NCBI RefSeq assembly: GCF_023278365.1
Contig: NZ_CP075338.1
Coordinates: 1,054,001-1,118,000, forward strand
Direction of reading: 5' to 3'
Origin: Epilithonimonas zeae
Lineage (GTDB): Bacteria > Bacteroidota > Bacteroidia > Flavobacteriales > Weeksellaceae
DNA length: 64,000 nt
Shown here: positions 37,689 to 46,451 of the stretch, in pieces
How positions within the stretch are numbered: position 1 is the stretch's first letter
Layout: each line of letters opens with the position of its first letter
Notes under the pieces: generated by a model
What the model saw: only the letters and a program-made list of their open reading frames with translations
The model's database searches: none
What the model was told of the DNA's origin: nothing
Made by a program: the position numbers and the translations under genes

Positions 37689-39410
37689 TTACAAGTTGAG
37701 ATCCTGCTTTACCTTAGCAATCTTCTCTTCAAGCTTAGGAAGTTTTGCAACAAAATCTTCTTTGGAAGAGATGCTGTCTTTTACAGAAACGTAGAATTTG
37801 ATTTTTGGCTCGGTTCCTGAAGGACGAACACAAACTTTGGTTCCGTCTTGTGTGTAGAAAATCAATACATTAGACTTTGGAATATCGTCCATTACTTTTT
37901 TCTCGTTCTTAGAAACGACGAAACAAGTCTGCTCTTTGAAATCCTTTACTTCTTCTACTGGAGAACCAGCAATTTCTTTTGGTGGATTACTTCTGAAATC
38001 GCTCATCATCTGGGTAATTTCTTCAGCACCTGTTCTACCCTTTCTTACAACATTAATCAAGCCTTCGAAATAGAAACCAACTTCTTTATAGATGTCAATC
38101 ATATATTCGTAAACCGTTGTTCCATTGGCTTTACACCAAGCAGCGATTTCACAAGCTGTCAAAATAGAACCACAAGAATCCTTGTCACGAACGAAATCTC
38201 CGGTCATAAAACCGAAACTTTCTTCGCCTCCGCAAATGAACTTTTCCTGACCTTCAAAATCACGAATCATTTTCCCAATCCATTTGAATCCAGTCAATCC
38301 AACTTTGCAATCCACTCCGAATTTTTCTGCAACATCAAAGAAAACGTCAGAAGTCACAATTGTAGAACCAATGAACTCTTTTCCAGTAATTTTTCCAGCT
38401 TTTTTCCATTGGTCAAGGATATAATAAGTAAGAATTGTATTGGTTTGATTTCCATTAAGAAGCTGCATTTCTCCTTCAAGATTTCTTACTGCAATTCCTA
38501 ATCTGTCACCGTCCGGATCTGTTCCGATAACGATATCAGCATTTGTAATTCTCGCCAGATCCATTGCCATAGAAAGCGCTGCAGGCTCTTCCGGGTTTGG
38601 TGAAGCTACGGTTGGGAAATTTCCGCTTGGAATCATCTGTTCCTTAACCAAGTCCAATTTCGTAAATCCGGCTTTCTTCAATGCTTTTGGAACGGTCGTA
38701 TAAGTTGTTCCGTGGATGGATGTGAAAACGATGTTTAAGTTATCTCTTCCAACATTTTGATAAAGAGAATTTTCCATACAAGCACCGATGTAAACATCAT
38801 CCTGGTCTTCGCCAACCCATTCGATTAGGTCATCATTTCCGTTGAATTTGATGTCCTCAAACTTAGTAGCATAAACTTCTCTGATGATATTTTCATCATC
38901 CGGCGGAACGATTTGCGCACCGTCACTCCAATATACTTTGTAACCGTTATATTCCGGTGGATTGTGAGAAGCCGTCAAAACGATTCCCGCATTACATTTT
39001 TTATCTCTAACAGTGAAAGACAATTCTGGAGTTGGGCGATGTTGCTTGAACAGCAGGACTTTGATTCCGTTCGCTGTTAAAACATCCGCAACAATTTTCC
39101 CAAATTCTTTGGAGTTATTACGAACGTCATAAGCAATCGCCACTTTGATTTCTTCATTTGGAAAAGATTGATGAAGATAGTTCGCAAGTCCCTGAGTAGC
39201 CTGACCTAATGTGTATTTATTTAAACGATTCGTCCCAACTCCCATTACACCACGCATTCCTCCTGTTCCGAATTCTAATTCTCTGTAAAAAGAATCTTCC
39301 AAATCTGGTGAATTGGAATCGATTAAAGTTTGTACTGCATTTCTAGTTTCTAAATCAAATGCTTCTGCAAGCCAAAGTTTTGCTTTATCTAATGTTGATA
39401 ATTCTGACAT
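37689..39410 (-). CDS. Phosphoglucomutase/phosphomannomutase family phosphosugar mutase
   Basis: This 573-residue enzyme of the alpha-D-phosphohexomutase family interconverts sugar 1- and 6-phosphates. It has FGTGGMRGVMG, the phosphoserine loop LTASHNPPEYNGYKVYW, the Mg2+ loop GTDPDGDRLGIAV, the sugar-binding CGGEESFGFM and the phosphate-binding RPSGTEPKIKFYV. The length fits the phosphoglucomutase-2/PgcA subgroup. Glucose 1-phosphate is the likely product or substrate. Confidence 0.95.
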   Translation of the reverse strand: MSELSTLDKAKLWLAEAFDLETRNAVQTLIDSNSPDLEDSFYRELEFGTGGMRGVMGVGTNRLNKYTLGQATQGLANYLHQSFPNEEIKVAIAYDVRNNSKEFGKIVADVLTANGIKVLLFKQHRPTPELSFTVRDKKCNAGIVLTASHNPPEYNGYKVYWSDGAQIVPPDDENIIREVYATKFEDIKFNGNDDLIEWVGEDQDDVYIGACMENSLYQNVGRDNLNIVFTSIHGTTYTTVPKALKKAGFTKLDLVKEQMIPSGNFPTVASPNPEEPAALSMAMDLARITNADIVIGTDPDGDRLGIAVRNLEGEMQLLNGNQTNTILTYYILDQWKKAGKITGKEFIGSTIVTSDVFFDVAEKFGVDCKVGLTGFKWIGKMIRDFEGQEKFICGGEESFGFMTGDFVRDKDSCGSILTACEIAAWCKANGTTVYEYMIDIYKEVGFYFEGLINVVRKGRTGAEEITQMMSDFRSNPPKEIAGSPVEEVKDFKEQTCFVVSKNEKKVMDDIPKSNVLIFYTQDGTKVCVRPSGTEPKIKFYVSVKDSISSKEDFVAKLPKLEEKIAKVKQDLNL

Positions 39411-39430
39411 TATTTATAGTTTTTTGTTTC

Positions 39431-40132
39431 TTAATTAATTTTCCTATTCTCCAAAGTCGCTTTATCAGTTACTTTCAGTTTTTTTGAAGGATTTCCGTAA
39501 TAAATCAATTTTGATGTATTACCGATTTTCCCTTTGATCTCTTCATCTACATTCAGTTCTGCATAATTTCCGTTCTGAGACTCGATTTCCAAATCTTTGA
39601 TATACCAATATGGCGAAATAATACTTGCAGTATCTTTGATATTAAGCTTGGCTAAAGTCGTTTTTCCCAACAGATTAGCCCGGCTTTTATTTGCCATTTC
39701 TATCTCAGACTTTTCTGAAATCACTGAACCGATAAATTTAGCATTATCTTTTAAATGAAGTGCGAAATTTTCAACTTTCATCTGACTGGAAATATTAAGC
39801 TCCACAGAATCAGAGATTTTAATCACATCAAAAGGATTTTTTCCATAAATCGTAATGTTATAAAAATCCACTTTATCTGTTTCGCTTTTCTCTGAGATTG
39901 ACAGATTTTTGTCTTTAACTTCAATATTAAGATTATCAAAGAAATTAGGATAAGTTTCCACGTTCACGAAATTGTGCGGACTCTGAACATAAAAAACACG
40001 GAATTTACCTTTCAAATCCAGTCTGGAAAATTCAGCTAACTCCAAATCTTTGGACTGGATTTCGCCTTTTGGTTTTACTTTTCCACAGGAAACGATTGTT
40101 AAGATTAGAAGTAAGTATAATAGTTTTTTCAT
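39431..40132 (-). CDS. GIN-domain (DUF2807) lipoprotein
   Basis: This 233-residue protein has a lipoprotein signal (LTIVSC-G) followed by a GIN domain, a right-handed beta-helix-like repeat protein found on Bacteroidota surfaces. Repeated strands such as DLKGKFRVFYVQSP and VKISDSVELNISSQM support this. No enzymatic motif is seen. It starts 2 bp after the stop of the nuclease-like gene, so it may share a transcript with the ATPase/nuclease pair, although it appears to be an ordinary cell-surface gene. Confidence 0.8.
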   Translation of the reverse strand: MKKLLYLLLILTIVSCGKVKPKGEIQSKDLELAEFSRLDLKGKFRVFYVQSPHNFVNVETYPNFFDNLNIEVKDKNLSISEKSETDKVDFYNITIYGKNPFDVIKISDSVELNISSQMKVENFALHLKDNAKFIGSVISEKSEIEMANKSRANLLGKTTLAKLNIKDTASIISPYWYIKDLEIESQNGNYAELNVDEEIKGKIGNTSKLIYYGNPSKKLKVTDKATLENRKIN

Positions 40133-40134
40133 TT

Positions 40135-40632
40135 TTAGACAATTACAATATTAGTTTGAATATCGATTCTAAATCCATATTCACCTTTAAATGATTTTTG
40201 GAATTCATTATCGATAACAAAAAAGTTACCTTTCTTTTTGCTGTTACAACCAAAAACCTTTTTATGTGTAAATGACTTAAGCTCTTCAGTATGGAATTCT
40301 TTTAGAAATTTAATTGTGCTTTCTAGCTGGTCTAACATTTCTCCACTACTTAAGTTTTTCTTGTCTTTCAATTCCACAAGATAAAGATGTCTCTTAGTAG
40401 TTAGCATTCCTTCGCATCTTCCTCTACCCTTATATTCATTATCTTGAATGATACATTTATCTATAGCTGTGAATATTATGTCATATCCATTTTTATTAAA
40501 AACTTCTGCTTGCCAAGAATCTTTATTTGTTTCAATAATATATGCTGGAGTTCCATCTTCATCATCTCGTAAACCAAAATTATTTTTATCTACAGGAATT
40601 TGCTGACATTTTGAATCAAAAAAATCTGTCAT
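40135..40632 (-). CDS. Small PD-(D/E)XK-like protein, ATPase partner
   Basis: I do not recognise this 165-residue protein as a named family. Its centre reads RCEGMLTTKRHLYLVELKDK: Glu74, then twelve residues to Glu87-x-Lys89, the pattern (D/E)-Xn-E-x-K of PD-(D/E)XK nucleases on a predicted strand-turn-strand. A helix with Asp101-Gln102 follows, as in many such nucleases. The frame overlaps the ATPase stop by four bases (ATGA), implying coupled translation. Its base composition is AT-rich like the ATPase and unlike its flanks. I infer an effector nuclease of a two-gene defence or toxin system; binding without cleavage remains possible. Confidence 0.75.
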   Translation of the reverse strand: MTDFFDSKCQQIPVDKNNFGLRDDEDGTPAYIIETNKDSWQAEVFNKNGYDIIFTAIDKCIIQDNEYKGRGRCEGMLTTKRHLYLVELKDKKNLSSGEMLDQLESTIKFLKEFHTEELKSFTHKKVFGCNSKKKGNFFVIDNEFQKSFKGEYGFRIDIQTNIVIV

Positions 40633-41861
40633 AACTCTTCTTCTAACTCTAATAATTTATCAAAAAACTCATTACTTTTTCTCAAACCAAGATTTAAAAA
40701 ATTTTTGTCCGAGGGAATTCCCTCAAAGTTAGGAAGCAATCTTAAAGTTCCATCTTCTTCATTCATTTCATAAATTGAAATATCTGAAGGTCTAATAAAT
40801 AAATCTGAAGACAACATTTCCGTCAATTTCTTCTGAACAACATCATTTTTACTCTTCTTGGCTTTATCAAATAATGTATAGCTTTCTATCATAATTCCTA
40901 AAAAGCTCATTAAGTATGGACTATGAGAAGTAATAATCAGTTTGTTTCCTGCAATCTTATTATTATTTAATACTAGATTTTTGATGATTTCTAATTGAGA
41001 ATCCGGAAATAAGTTCTGCTCGGGTTCCTCAACTATATTAAAGAAAACATTTTTGTTAAATTTATTTGATAATGTTGAAATAGTAATACGCTTTTGTTCA
41101 TCAGTCAAATTTTTATCCGACCAAATTTTATCTACAATAAATCTAAATCTTAATTGTTCATCAATACTCATCGACTCCCTTTGATTAATTTTAGAATCAA
41201 CAGAGTTTGTTAAATAGTTTGTTACTAAAAAAAGAGGAATCGAAGATTGAAAACCACTCGACGACTCGGTCAAAAAAACTTTATAATCAGAACCTTTTAA
41301 GTTTACAACATCATTTAATTTATCATATTCAATTGACAAATTATTTATTGGAAAAACAACTGAACTTTTTAAAGTATTTTTTGCATTGTTAAACTCAGTG
41401 AGGAATTCATTTAGTGCTTCTGAAGATAATTTTAATTCGTTTGGCGTTTTAACGTATGAGATAAAATTTCTTTCAGAAGGGATGTACATAATTTGTGGCA
41501 ATTGATAACTACCATCAACGTTTGTAATAACTTTGAAATTATCATTCTCGTATATAAAATGAAAAGCGTCACCTTTATATTCAATAATTGTTTTTTTATC
41601 TGTAGGAAAATAATTTTCTAGTCTATGATAAGTTAAAAAATGGTTTTTAAATCGGTTTTTTCGAATTAACCATTTTTCATCAAAATCTCCTCTAGTCAAT
41701 GCTTTTTCAATCCACATAAACGTAGAAATCAATTTTGCAATTGTACTTTTTCCAGAACCTTGATTTCCAATAAAAATTGTATTTTTAGAAATATCTATCC
41801 AACCATCATTTTCTAGAAGACCATTTTTAATAGGCCCAAAATTCTTAATCTTAATTTTCAT
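40629..41861 (-). CDS. ABC/OLD-like AAA ATPase (AAA_15/AAA_21 type)
   Basis: This 410-residue protein has the full ABC-type ATPase set in order: Walker A GNQGSGKST (32-40), signature-like SSSGFQSSIPL (200-210), Walker B VFFNIVEEPEQNLFP (272-286) and the H-loop ITSHSPYL (His313). There is no long SMC coiled coil and no C-terminal Toprim nuclease, unlike OLD proteins. Such stand-alone ATPases pair with small effectors in PARIS, Septu and similar systems, where they sense phage. The partner gene overlaps by 4 bp. The gene begins 11 bp after a glycosyltransferase stop. Two sample lines I counted here (41281-41400) have 26 G/C in 120 bases, against 28 in 60 at 42121-42180. Confidence 0.88.
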   Translation of the reverse strand: MKIKIKNFGPIKNGLLENDGWIDISKNTIFIGNQGSGKSTIAKLISTFMWIEKALTRGDFDEKWLIRKNRFKNHFLTYHRLENYFPTDKKTIIEYKGDAFHFIYENDNFKVITNVDGSYQLPQIMYIPSERNFISYVKTPNELKLSSEALNEFLTEFNNAKNTLKSSVVFPINNLSIEYDKLNDVVNLKGSDYKVFLTESSSGFQSSIPLFLVTNYLTNSVDSKINQRESMSIDEQLRFRFIVDKIWSDKNLTDEQKRITISTLSNKFNKNVFFNIVEEPEQNLFPDSQLEIIKNLVLNNNKIAGNKLIITSHSPYLMSFLGIMIESYTLFDKAKKSKNDVVQKKLTEMLSSDLFIRPSDISIYEMNEEDGTLRLLPNFEGIPSDKNFLNLGLRKSNEFFDKLLELEEEL

Positions 41862-41872
41862 AATATTTCAAA

Positions 41873-42826
41873 TTAAATCATTTCCTCAATATGATAATTC
41901 TTATGCTCACGATTGGTTCTGATAATTAACTCTCCTAAGAATCCGGCTACGAAAAGTAAACTTCCCAGAATCATCATTGTCAAAGCAATGAAAAACCAAG
42001 GATTGTTAGCAATCAGATTTCCGTAAATTTTGAAAATATAAACATCAATCAGTTTTGAAACACCTAACCAAACCGCCGATAAAAACCCAATGATGAACAT
42101 CAATGTTCCCGCCGCTCCGAAGAAGTGCATCGGTCTGCCACCAAATCTGCTCACAAACCAAAGCGTTACCAGATCCAAAAATCCGCGAACAAAACGTTCT
42201 GTCCCGAATTTTGAGGTTCCATAAGGTCTTGCCTGGTGCTGAACTGGTTTTTCGGTAATATTTCTGAAACCTGCATTAGCCGCCAGAACCGGAATGTAAC
42301 GATGCATATCACCGTAAACATCAATAGATTTTACGACTTGTTTTCTATAGGCTTTCAAACCGCAATTGAAATCGTGAAGCGAAACGCCGGAAACTTTCCT
42401 AGCCGCCGCATTGAAGAGTTTTGACGGGATATTTTTGGTCATCACATTATCGAAACGTTTCTTTTTCCAACCGGAAACGATGTCGTAATTACCAGCAGTT
42501 ACCATTTCGTAAAGCTCAGGAATCTCTTCCGGAAAATCCTGTAAATCTGCGTCCATTGTGATAATTACATCACCATTCACTTTTTCGAAAGCAGCGTGAA
42601 GTGCCTGCGATTTTCCATAGTTTTTGGAAAATTTAATCCCGTGGATCTGCGGATGCTGGATTTTCATATTTTCTATGATAGACCAAGACAAATCTGTGCT
42701 TCCGTCATCTATGAACCAAACTTCGTAAGATAATTTGTTGTCTCGACAAACATTGTCGATTCGGGTGAACAACTCTTCCAAAGAGTCTTGTTCATTAAGC
42801 AAAGGAATGATTATAGAAAGATTCAT
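41873..42826 (-). CDS. Family 2 glycosyltransferase, DPM1/ArnC-like, membrane anchored
   Basis: This 317-residue protein has the GT-A nucleotide-sugar site (FIDDGSTD, MDADLQDFPEE), the catalytic-side QHQARPYGTSKF, and two C-terminal transmembrane segments. This is the layout of ArnC/DolP-mannosyltransferase-like enzymes, which transfer a sugar to a polyprenyl phosphate carrier on the inner membrane. A repeat array begins 11 bp upstream of its start codon. Confidence 0.92.
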   Translation of the reverse strand: MNLSIIIPLLNEQDSLEELFTRIDNVCRDNKLSYEVWFIDDGSTDLSWSIIENMKIQHPQIHGIKFSKNYGKSQALHAAFEKVNGDVIITMDADLQDFPEEIPELYEMVTAGNYDIVSGWKKKRFDNVMTKNIPSKLFNAAARKVSGVSLHDFNCGLKAYRKQVVKSIDVYGDMHRYIPVLAANAGFRNITEKPVQHQARPYGTSKFGTERFVRGFLDLVTLWFVSRFGGRPMHFFGAAGTLMFIIGFLSAVWLGVSKLIDVYIFKIYGNLIANNPWFFIALTMMILGSLLFVAGFLGELIIRTNREHKNYHIEEMI

Positions 42827-42837
42827 TTTTTATAAAA

Positions 42838-42936
42838 AGATGTTAGATGTTAGATATCAGATATTAGAATTTTTAATTTCAGAGTAAATAATTTGTTTAA
42901 ATAATACCCTTTAATTATTTATTATCCAACATCTTA
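42838..42936. repeat. Intergenic 7-bp-periodic element (AGATGTT words)
   Basis: Five consecutive 7-bp units (AGATGTT, AGATGTT, AGATATC, AGATATT, AGAATTT) at 42838-42872. The right end AACATCTTA (42928-42936) is the inverse of the same word and contains the stop codon of the DUF4199 gene. The architecture matches the S23 cassette with a different core word and no gene inside. Confidence 0.6.
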
Positions 42937-43521
42937 CTCATAGCGTTTTTTGTTTTTCAAAAAGCCAGCGATGATAATAGACAAAAGTAAATAAAATAGT
43001 AAAAATCCACCAAAAATAGCCGACAAAAATTGGAAAGAAAAATAGTTTCTGTTTTCCTTTTTCGCAATATCGCGTGCTAATTTTTGTTCTTTATAATTGT
43101 CTTCTAATTCTTTAATCTTAGTTCTGTCTTTTTGATTGGCTGCTTCAACTTTCAATTTTGCATAAGACTCATCCAGGTTTTTCATTTCTGTTTGGATGTA
43201 TTGATGATTCAGCATTTCTCTTGCTTCTGTATCTACGTAATTTAGAAAAGCAAAAATCGCCAGCATAGAAAGCCCCCCTCCAACGAACAAAGTCACGAAA
43301 CATTGCTTAAAAGCTTGCGGATATGTGATTTTGTTGTTTCCTCGCAACCAAAGAACGGAAAGAAATCCAGCCAAAACATACAGAAAAGTCATCCCAAATG
43401 CATTGACTTTCATACTGGTATCAAAATAATTGGCATCAGCGAAAAAGTAATAAACAACGAAGAAAGTCAACATTGTCGCTAAAAATAAACCAAAGCCAAC
43501 GGCTACCGGATTTTTTGTCAT
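42934..43521 (-). CDS. DUF4199 membrane protein
   Basis: This 195-residue protein has four hydrophobic segments: three in the N-terminal half (about 8-28, 42-60, 70-92) and one near the C-terminus (about 166-188). A charged helical stretch rich in Lys and Glu (about 105-155) separates them. This is the DUF4199 pattern of Bacteroidota. No function is known. It lies upstream of the glycosyltransferase gene. Confidence 0.85.
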   Translation of the reverse strand: MTKNPVAVGFGLFLATMLTFFVVYYFFADANYFDTSMKVNAFGMTFLYVLAGFLSVLWLRGNNKITYPQAFKQCFVTLFVGGGLSMLAIFAFLNYVDTEAREMLNHQYIQTEMKNLDESYAKLKVEAANQKDRTKIKELEDNYKEQKLARDIAKKENRNYFSFQFLSAIFGGFLLFYLLLSIIIAGFLKNKKRYE

Positions 43522-43643
43522 AATTTTATTTTTCTAAAAAAAATTGAAAATTTTTAATTCTGAGAATCAGTTTTTTAAAATCATAAATGGATTAATAATC
43601 TTAATATCCTGTGTTTCTCATTTTTTAATTCAATATTAAATTT

Positions 43644-43651
43644 TATCTTTG
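43644..43651 (+). promoter_or_regulatory. Probable -7 element (TATCTTTG) of the SRP RNA gene
   Basis: Exact TAnnTTTG match ending 3 nt before the predicted 5' end of the RNA, close to the expected transcription start. Confidence 0.65.
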
Positions 43652-43653
43652 CA

Positions 43654-43755
43654 CCGGCAAGTCCTAAACAACCAGCTCCTGAGAATCCTCCAGGGTGGGA
43701 ACGCAGCAAAGGTAATCGGTTGTAGCGGTGTGATTTAGGTAGCTTGCCATTTTTT
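43654..43755 (+). ncRNA. ffs: Bacterial small signal recognition particle RNA
   Basis: The RNA is about 97 nt. Terminal stem GGCAAG / CTTGCC and the adjacent TCCTAAA / TTTAGG close the molecule. The apical domain IV reads CCAGG-GTG-GGAA-CGC-AGCA, i.e. the asymmetric loop, a 3-bp stem and the GGAA tetraloop that bind Ffh. A T-run directly follows, as terminator. It lies alone between two minus-strand genes with its own TAnnTTTG promoter. It pairs with Ffh to target membrane proteins. Confidence 0.9.
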
Positions 43756-43823
43756 ATTTCTATAGGTTAAGAGATTAAGCAATATTCAAGATTTTGAAAT
43801 TACTTAATCTCTTAATTTTTTTG

Positions 43824-44507
43824 TTAGAATTCGAACTCCTCTCCTAGTTTTGGTAAAGAAAAGTCGATGTTTTTATCAGAGAAATGCTTTTTCGCATCTT
43901 CATGATTGATTTCAATTGGTGGAAAAGTATCGAAATGGCAACCAATTACCTTCGGAGTTTTCAATAATTCTGATGCCGCAAAAGCCGCTTTTCTAGGGCA
44001 CATTGTATAATGTTTACCAACTGGAAGGATTGATAGGTCTAATTTCCCAAAAACTTGCGGAAACAAGCTCATTTCGGCAGTTACACCTGTATCTCCAGCC
44101 AAATAAAGGTTTCTTCCATCAGCAAATCTAAAAATATATCCGGAAGCTAATCCTCCGTAAGAACCGTCTGGAAAAGAACTTGTGTGTAATGCCGGAACCA
44201 TAGAAATTTTCAAACCCTCCAACTTCGCAGAACCTCCGAAATTGATATCGATATTATTGGAATGTCCAAAATATCCGCAAATCTCTGGTTGTCCAATTAC
44301 AGTTGCATCAGGATGATTTTCAAGAACCTCTTTCACATCAGCGATATGGTCGCCGTGAGCGTGCGTAATTAACACATAATCGATTTTCTGAGCCTTGATA
44401 TCAAATCCGGATTGCGCTTTCTGATAGTTGTAAAAAGGGTCAGAAAGAATTGTTACGCCGTTATATGTGAACAAAAAACAGTTTTGTCCCAAGAATTTTA
44501 TTTTCAT
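43824..44507 (-). CDS. UPF0173-type metal-dependent hydrolase (metallo-beta-lactamase fold)
   Basis: This 227-residue cytosolic protein has the MBL-fold motif THAHGDHIAD, the later LAGDTG and the C-terminal histidine in GCHFDTFPP. The short length and KIKFLGQNCFLF start match UPF0173/YtkL hydrolases. The physiological substrate is unknown. It follows the TPR gene by 6 bp. Confidence 0.92.
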   Translation of the reverse strand: MKIKFLGQNCFLFTYNGVTILSDPFYNYQKAQSGFDIKAQKIDYVLITHAHGDHIADVKEVLENHPDATVIGQPEICGYFGHSNNIDINFGGSAKLEGLKISMVPALHTSSFPDGSYGGLASGYIFRFADGRNLYLAGDTGVTAEMSLFPQVFGKLDLSILPVGKHYTMCPRKAAFAASELLKTPKVIGCHFDTFPPIEINHEDAKKHFSDKNIDFSLPKLGEEFEF

Positions 44508-44513
44508 TTTATA

Positions 44514-45494
44514 TTATTTATTTTTTCTTTTAATAATGAGAACTGAAAGTATTGCTACAATAAAAATTATTGGTAATATTATCCAAAGTGAAAAAATCAT
44601 TTCCTTTTCTGGAGCTATTTTGACATTCTTAAATTCGGGAGTTTTATTTTTATCTTCATTCTGGTAATACAATTCTTCATTAGTTGTCTCTTTTACTTTT
44701 TTTCCAGAATCTTTGTTATCTTTAATAAGCTGAGCAAAGTAGGAAATTCGTAAATTCAGCAACGGATTATCAAATCCATATTGTTTTGAAAGATTATAAG
44801 CTTTCTGAGCCGATTCTAAATCGTAAACTATAGACAAAGCGTTTCCTAATTCAAAATACAATTTCCCAACAATCTTATCTGTTGGCTTTACAAATTGAGT
44901 TCTTTCTGATAATTGGTAAGAAACATCATTAATAAACTCTATCAATTCTGGCTTTTTATATTTTGAAGTTGGAGTTTTATCATTTCCAAAATCAATATCC
45001 AAAAGATTTTCAAGAGTTCTATTCCCTAATTTGTTTTCTAAAATTTTCACGTGAATCCACTCAGAACCGTGATGAGAATCTTTGTTGAGTTGTAATGCTT
45101 TTTGTATGTATTTCAGAGCATTTTTATTATCTCCAATTAATTCATAAGCTGTTCCCAAGTTAGAAGCGAGTTCATATTTATCTGGTTGCTTTTCTTCTAT
45201 CTCTTTGAATATACAAATCGCCTTATCATATTCTCCTAAATAAACTAATGAAGTAGCATAATTTAAATAGTTGTCAAGATTTTTGGTCTTCTTGTACTCT
45301 TCCAAATCATATTTCCCATTTTCTTCAATCATTGATTTGTCAAAATCATAGATGTGCAATCCAAAGTTATGCTCTTTCATTGCGTGAGTCGTTTTTCTTT
45401 TGCCATTAACATCTGTTCCTACAATCGAGTAATTAAGACAAGCAAAAGCAAAGCTTGAAATAACAAATGCTAATAAAAATGAAATTTTCTTCAT
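44514..45494 (-). CDS. Tetratricopeptide-repeat protein with C-terminal membrane anchor
   Basis: This 326-residue protein begins with a signal sequence (MKKISFLLAFVISSFAFA-C) that may be a lipoprotein signal, contains two to three TPR-like repeats (NYATSLVYLGEYDKAICIFKE, LASNLGTAYELIGDNKNALKY, YFELGNALSIVYDLESAQKAY) and ends with one transmembrane helix (IFSLWIILPIIFIVAILSVL) and a basic tail. ATG 45494 is the start; the frame opens two codons earlier at a TTG. It is probably a periplasm-facing scaffold. No specific partner is evident. Confidence 0.75.
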   Translation of the reverse strand: MKKISFLLAFVISSFAFACLNYSIVGTDVNGKRKTTHAMKEHNFGLHIYDFDKSMIEENGKYDLEEYKKTKNLDNYLNYATSLVYLGEYDKAICIFKEIEEKQPDKYELASNLGTAYELIGDNKNALKYIQKALQLNKDSHHGSEWIHVKILENKLGNRTLENLLDIDFGNDKTPTSKYKKPELIEFINDVSYQLSERTQFVKPTDKIVGKLYFELGNALSIVYDLESAQKAYNLSKQYGFDNPLLNLRISYFAQLIKDNKDSGKKVKETTNEELYYQNEDKNKTPEFKNVKIAPEKEMIFSLWIILPIIFIVAILSVLIIKRKNK

Positions 45495-45521
45495 ACTCAA
45501 GAAGTTAATAATTTGAAAAAA

Positions 45522-46451
45522 TTAATTAACAAAATTAAGCCCGAAAGCCGTCAAAACAGCCATCATAAAAGTCAATATTCCGACTTGTTTTAGAAAAGGG
45601 TCAAGCAATTTTGGTTCTTTGATTTGCATAATGGATCTCCTTAATTTCATAAAAGGAAATATCAAAATCATAACTATAAATGGATAATAAAGACCTTTTT
45701 CCTGAAATCCATTGTACATCAAAAAAGCTAACATCAAAAGAATTGGTAATTGCAATAATATGATTTCGTAAATCATTGCCTTTTTAAAACCAAGCTTCAA
45801 TGCAAAAGTTTTCTTTCCAGATAATTCGTCGTTGACGATGTCTCTCATATTGTTCAGATTAAGAACCGCCATACTCAACATTCCGATTGCTGTAGCAGGA
45901 AATAAAACATCCCAACTGAATGATTTGGTAAACAGAAAATAACTTCCACCAACCGAAACCAATCCGAAAAATACAAACACGAAAATATCGCCCAATCCCA
46001 TATATCCGTAAGGTTTTCTACCCACTGTATATCCAATCGCAGCCAAAATACAGGCAATTCCCAATCCAATGAAAATCCAGAACTCTCTAATATTTGCAGG
46101 ATAAAAAGCAACATACAACAAAGCAACAGTTGCTGCAAAAGACAAAATTGAAAGTAAGATAACCGCATTTCGCATTTGAACTGCGGTAATTTTTCCAGAA
46201 GCTACTGCTCTGCTTTCTGCTTCACCAATTCTATTTTTGTCTGTTCCTTTTACGCCGTCGCCATAATCGTTGGCAAAATTGGAAAGGATTTGATATAATA
46301 ATGTTACGAGAAGTGCCAAAGCGAAAATTCTCCAATCCCAAGTTCCTCCATTCTCAGAAAGTCTCCATTTTGCAATGAAAGCTCCCATAATAATTCCACT
46401 GAGTGAAAGTGGTAATGTTCTAAGCCTCGCAGCCTGTATCCAATGTTTCAT
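45522..46451 (-). CDS. menA: 1,4-dihydroxy-2-naphthoate polyprenyltransferase
   Basis: This 309-residue membrane enzyme attaches the prenyl chain in menaquinone synthesis. It has the aspartate-rich motif NFANDYGDGVKGTDKNR, the second motif NNMRDIVNDE, and about eight transmembrane segments. Its start codon abuts the stop of the serine hydrolase gene, and menB lies two genes upstream, consistent with a menaquinone operon. Confidence 0.95.
   Translation of the reverse strand: MKHWIQAARLRTLPLSLSGIIMGAFIAKWRLSENGGTWDWRIFALALLVTLLYQILSNFANDYGDGVKGTDKNRIGEAESRAVASGKITAVQMRNAVILLSILSFAATVALLYVAFYPANIREFWIFIGLGIACILAAIGYTVGRKPYGYMGLGDIFVFVFFGLVSVGGSYFLFTKSFSWDVLFPATAIGMLSMAVLNLNNMRDIVNDELSGKKTFALKLGFKKAMIYEIILLQLPILLMLAFLMYNGFQEKGLYYPFIVMILIFPFMKLRRSIMQIKEPKLLDPFLKQVGILTFMMAVLTAFGLNFVN

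Noticed and set aside
37848-38501. 217-codon plus-strand frame inside the phosphosugar mutase gene
   Set aside because: It is antisense to a well-supported enzyme gene, has unusual composition and no recognisable domain; it follows from codon bias of the real gene.
39431-41861. GIN lipoprotein as a third component of the ATPase/nuclease system
   Set aside because: The 2-bp spacing is suggestive, but it is a typical surface lipoprotein with different base composition; a chance neighbour is more likely.
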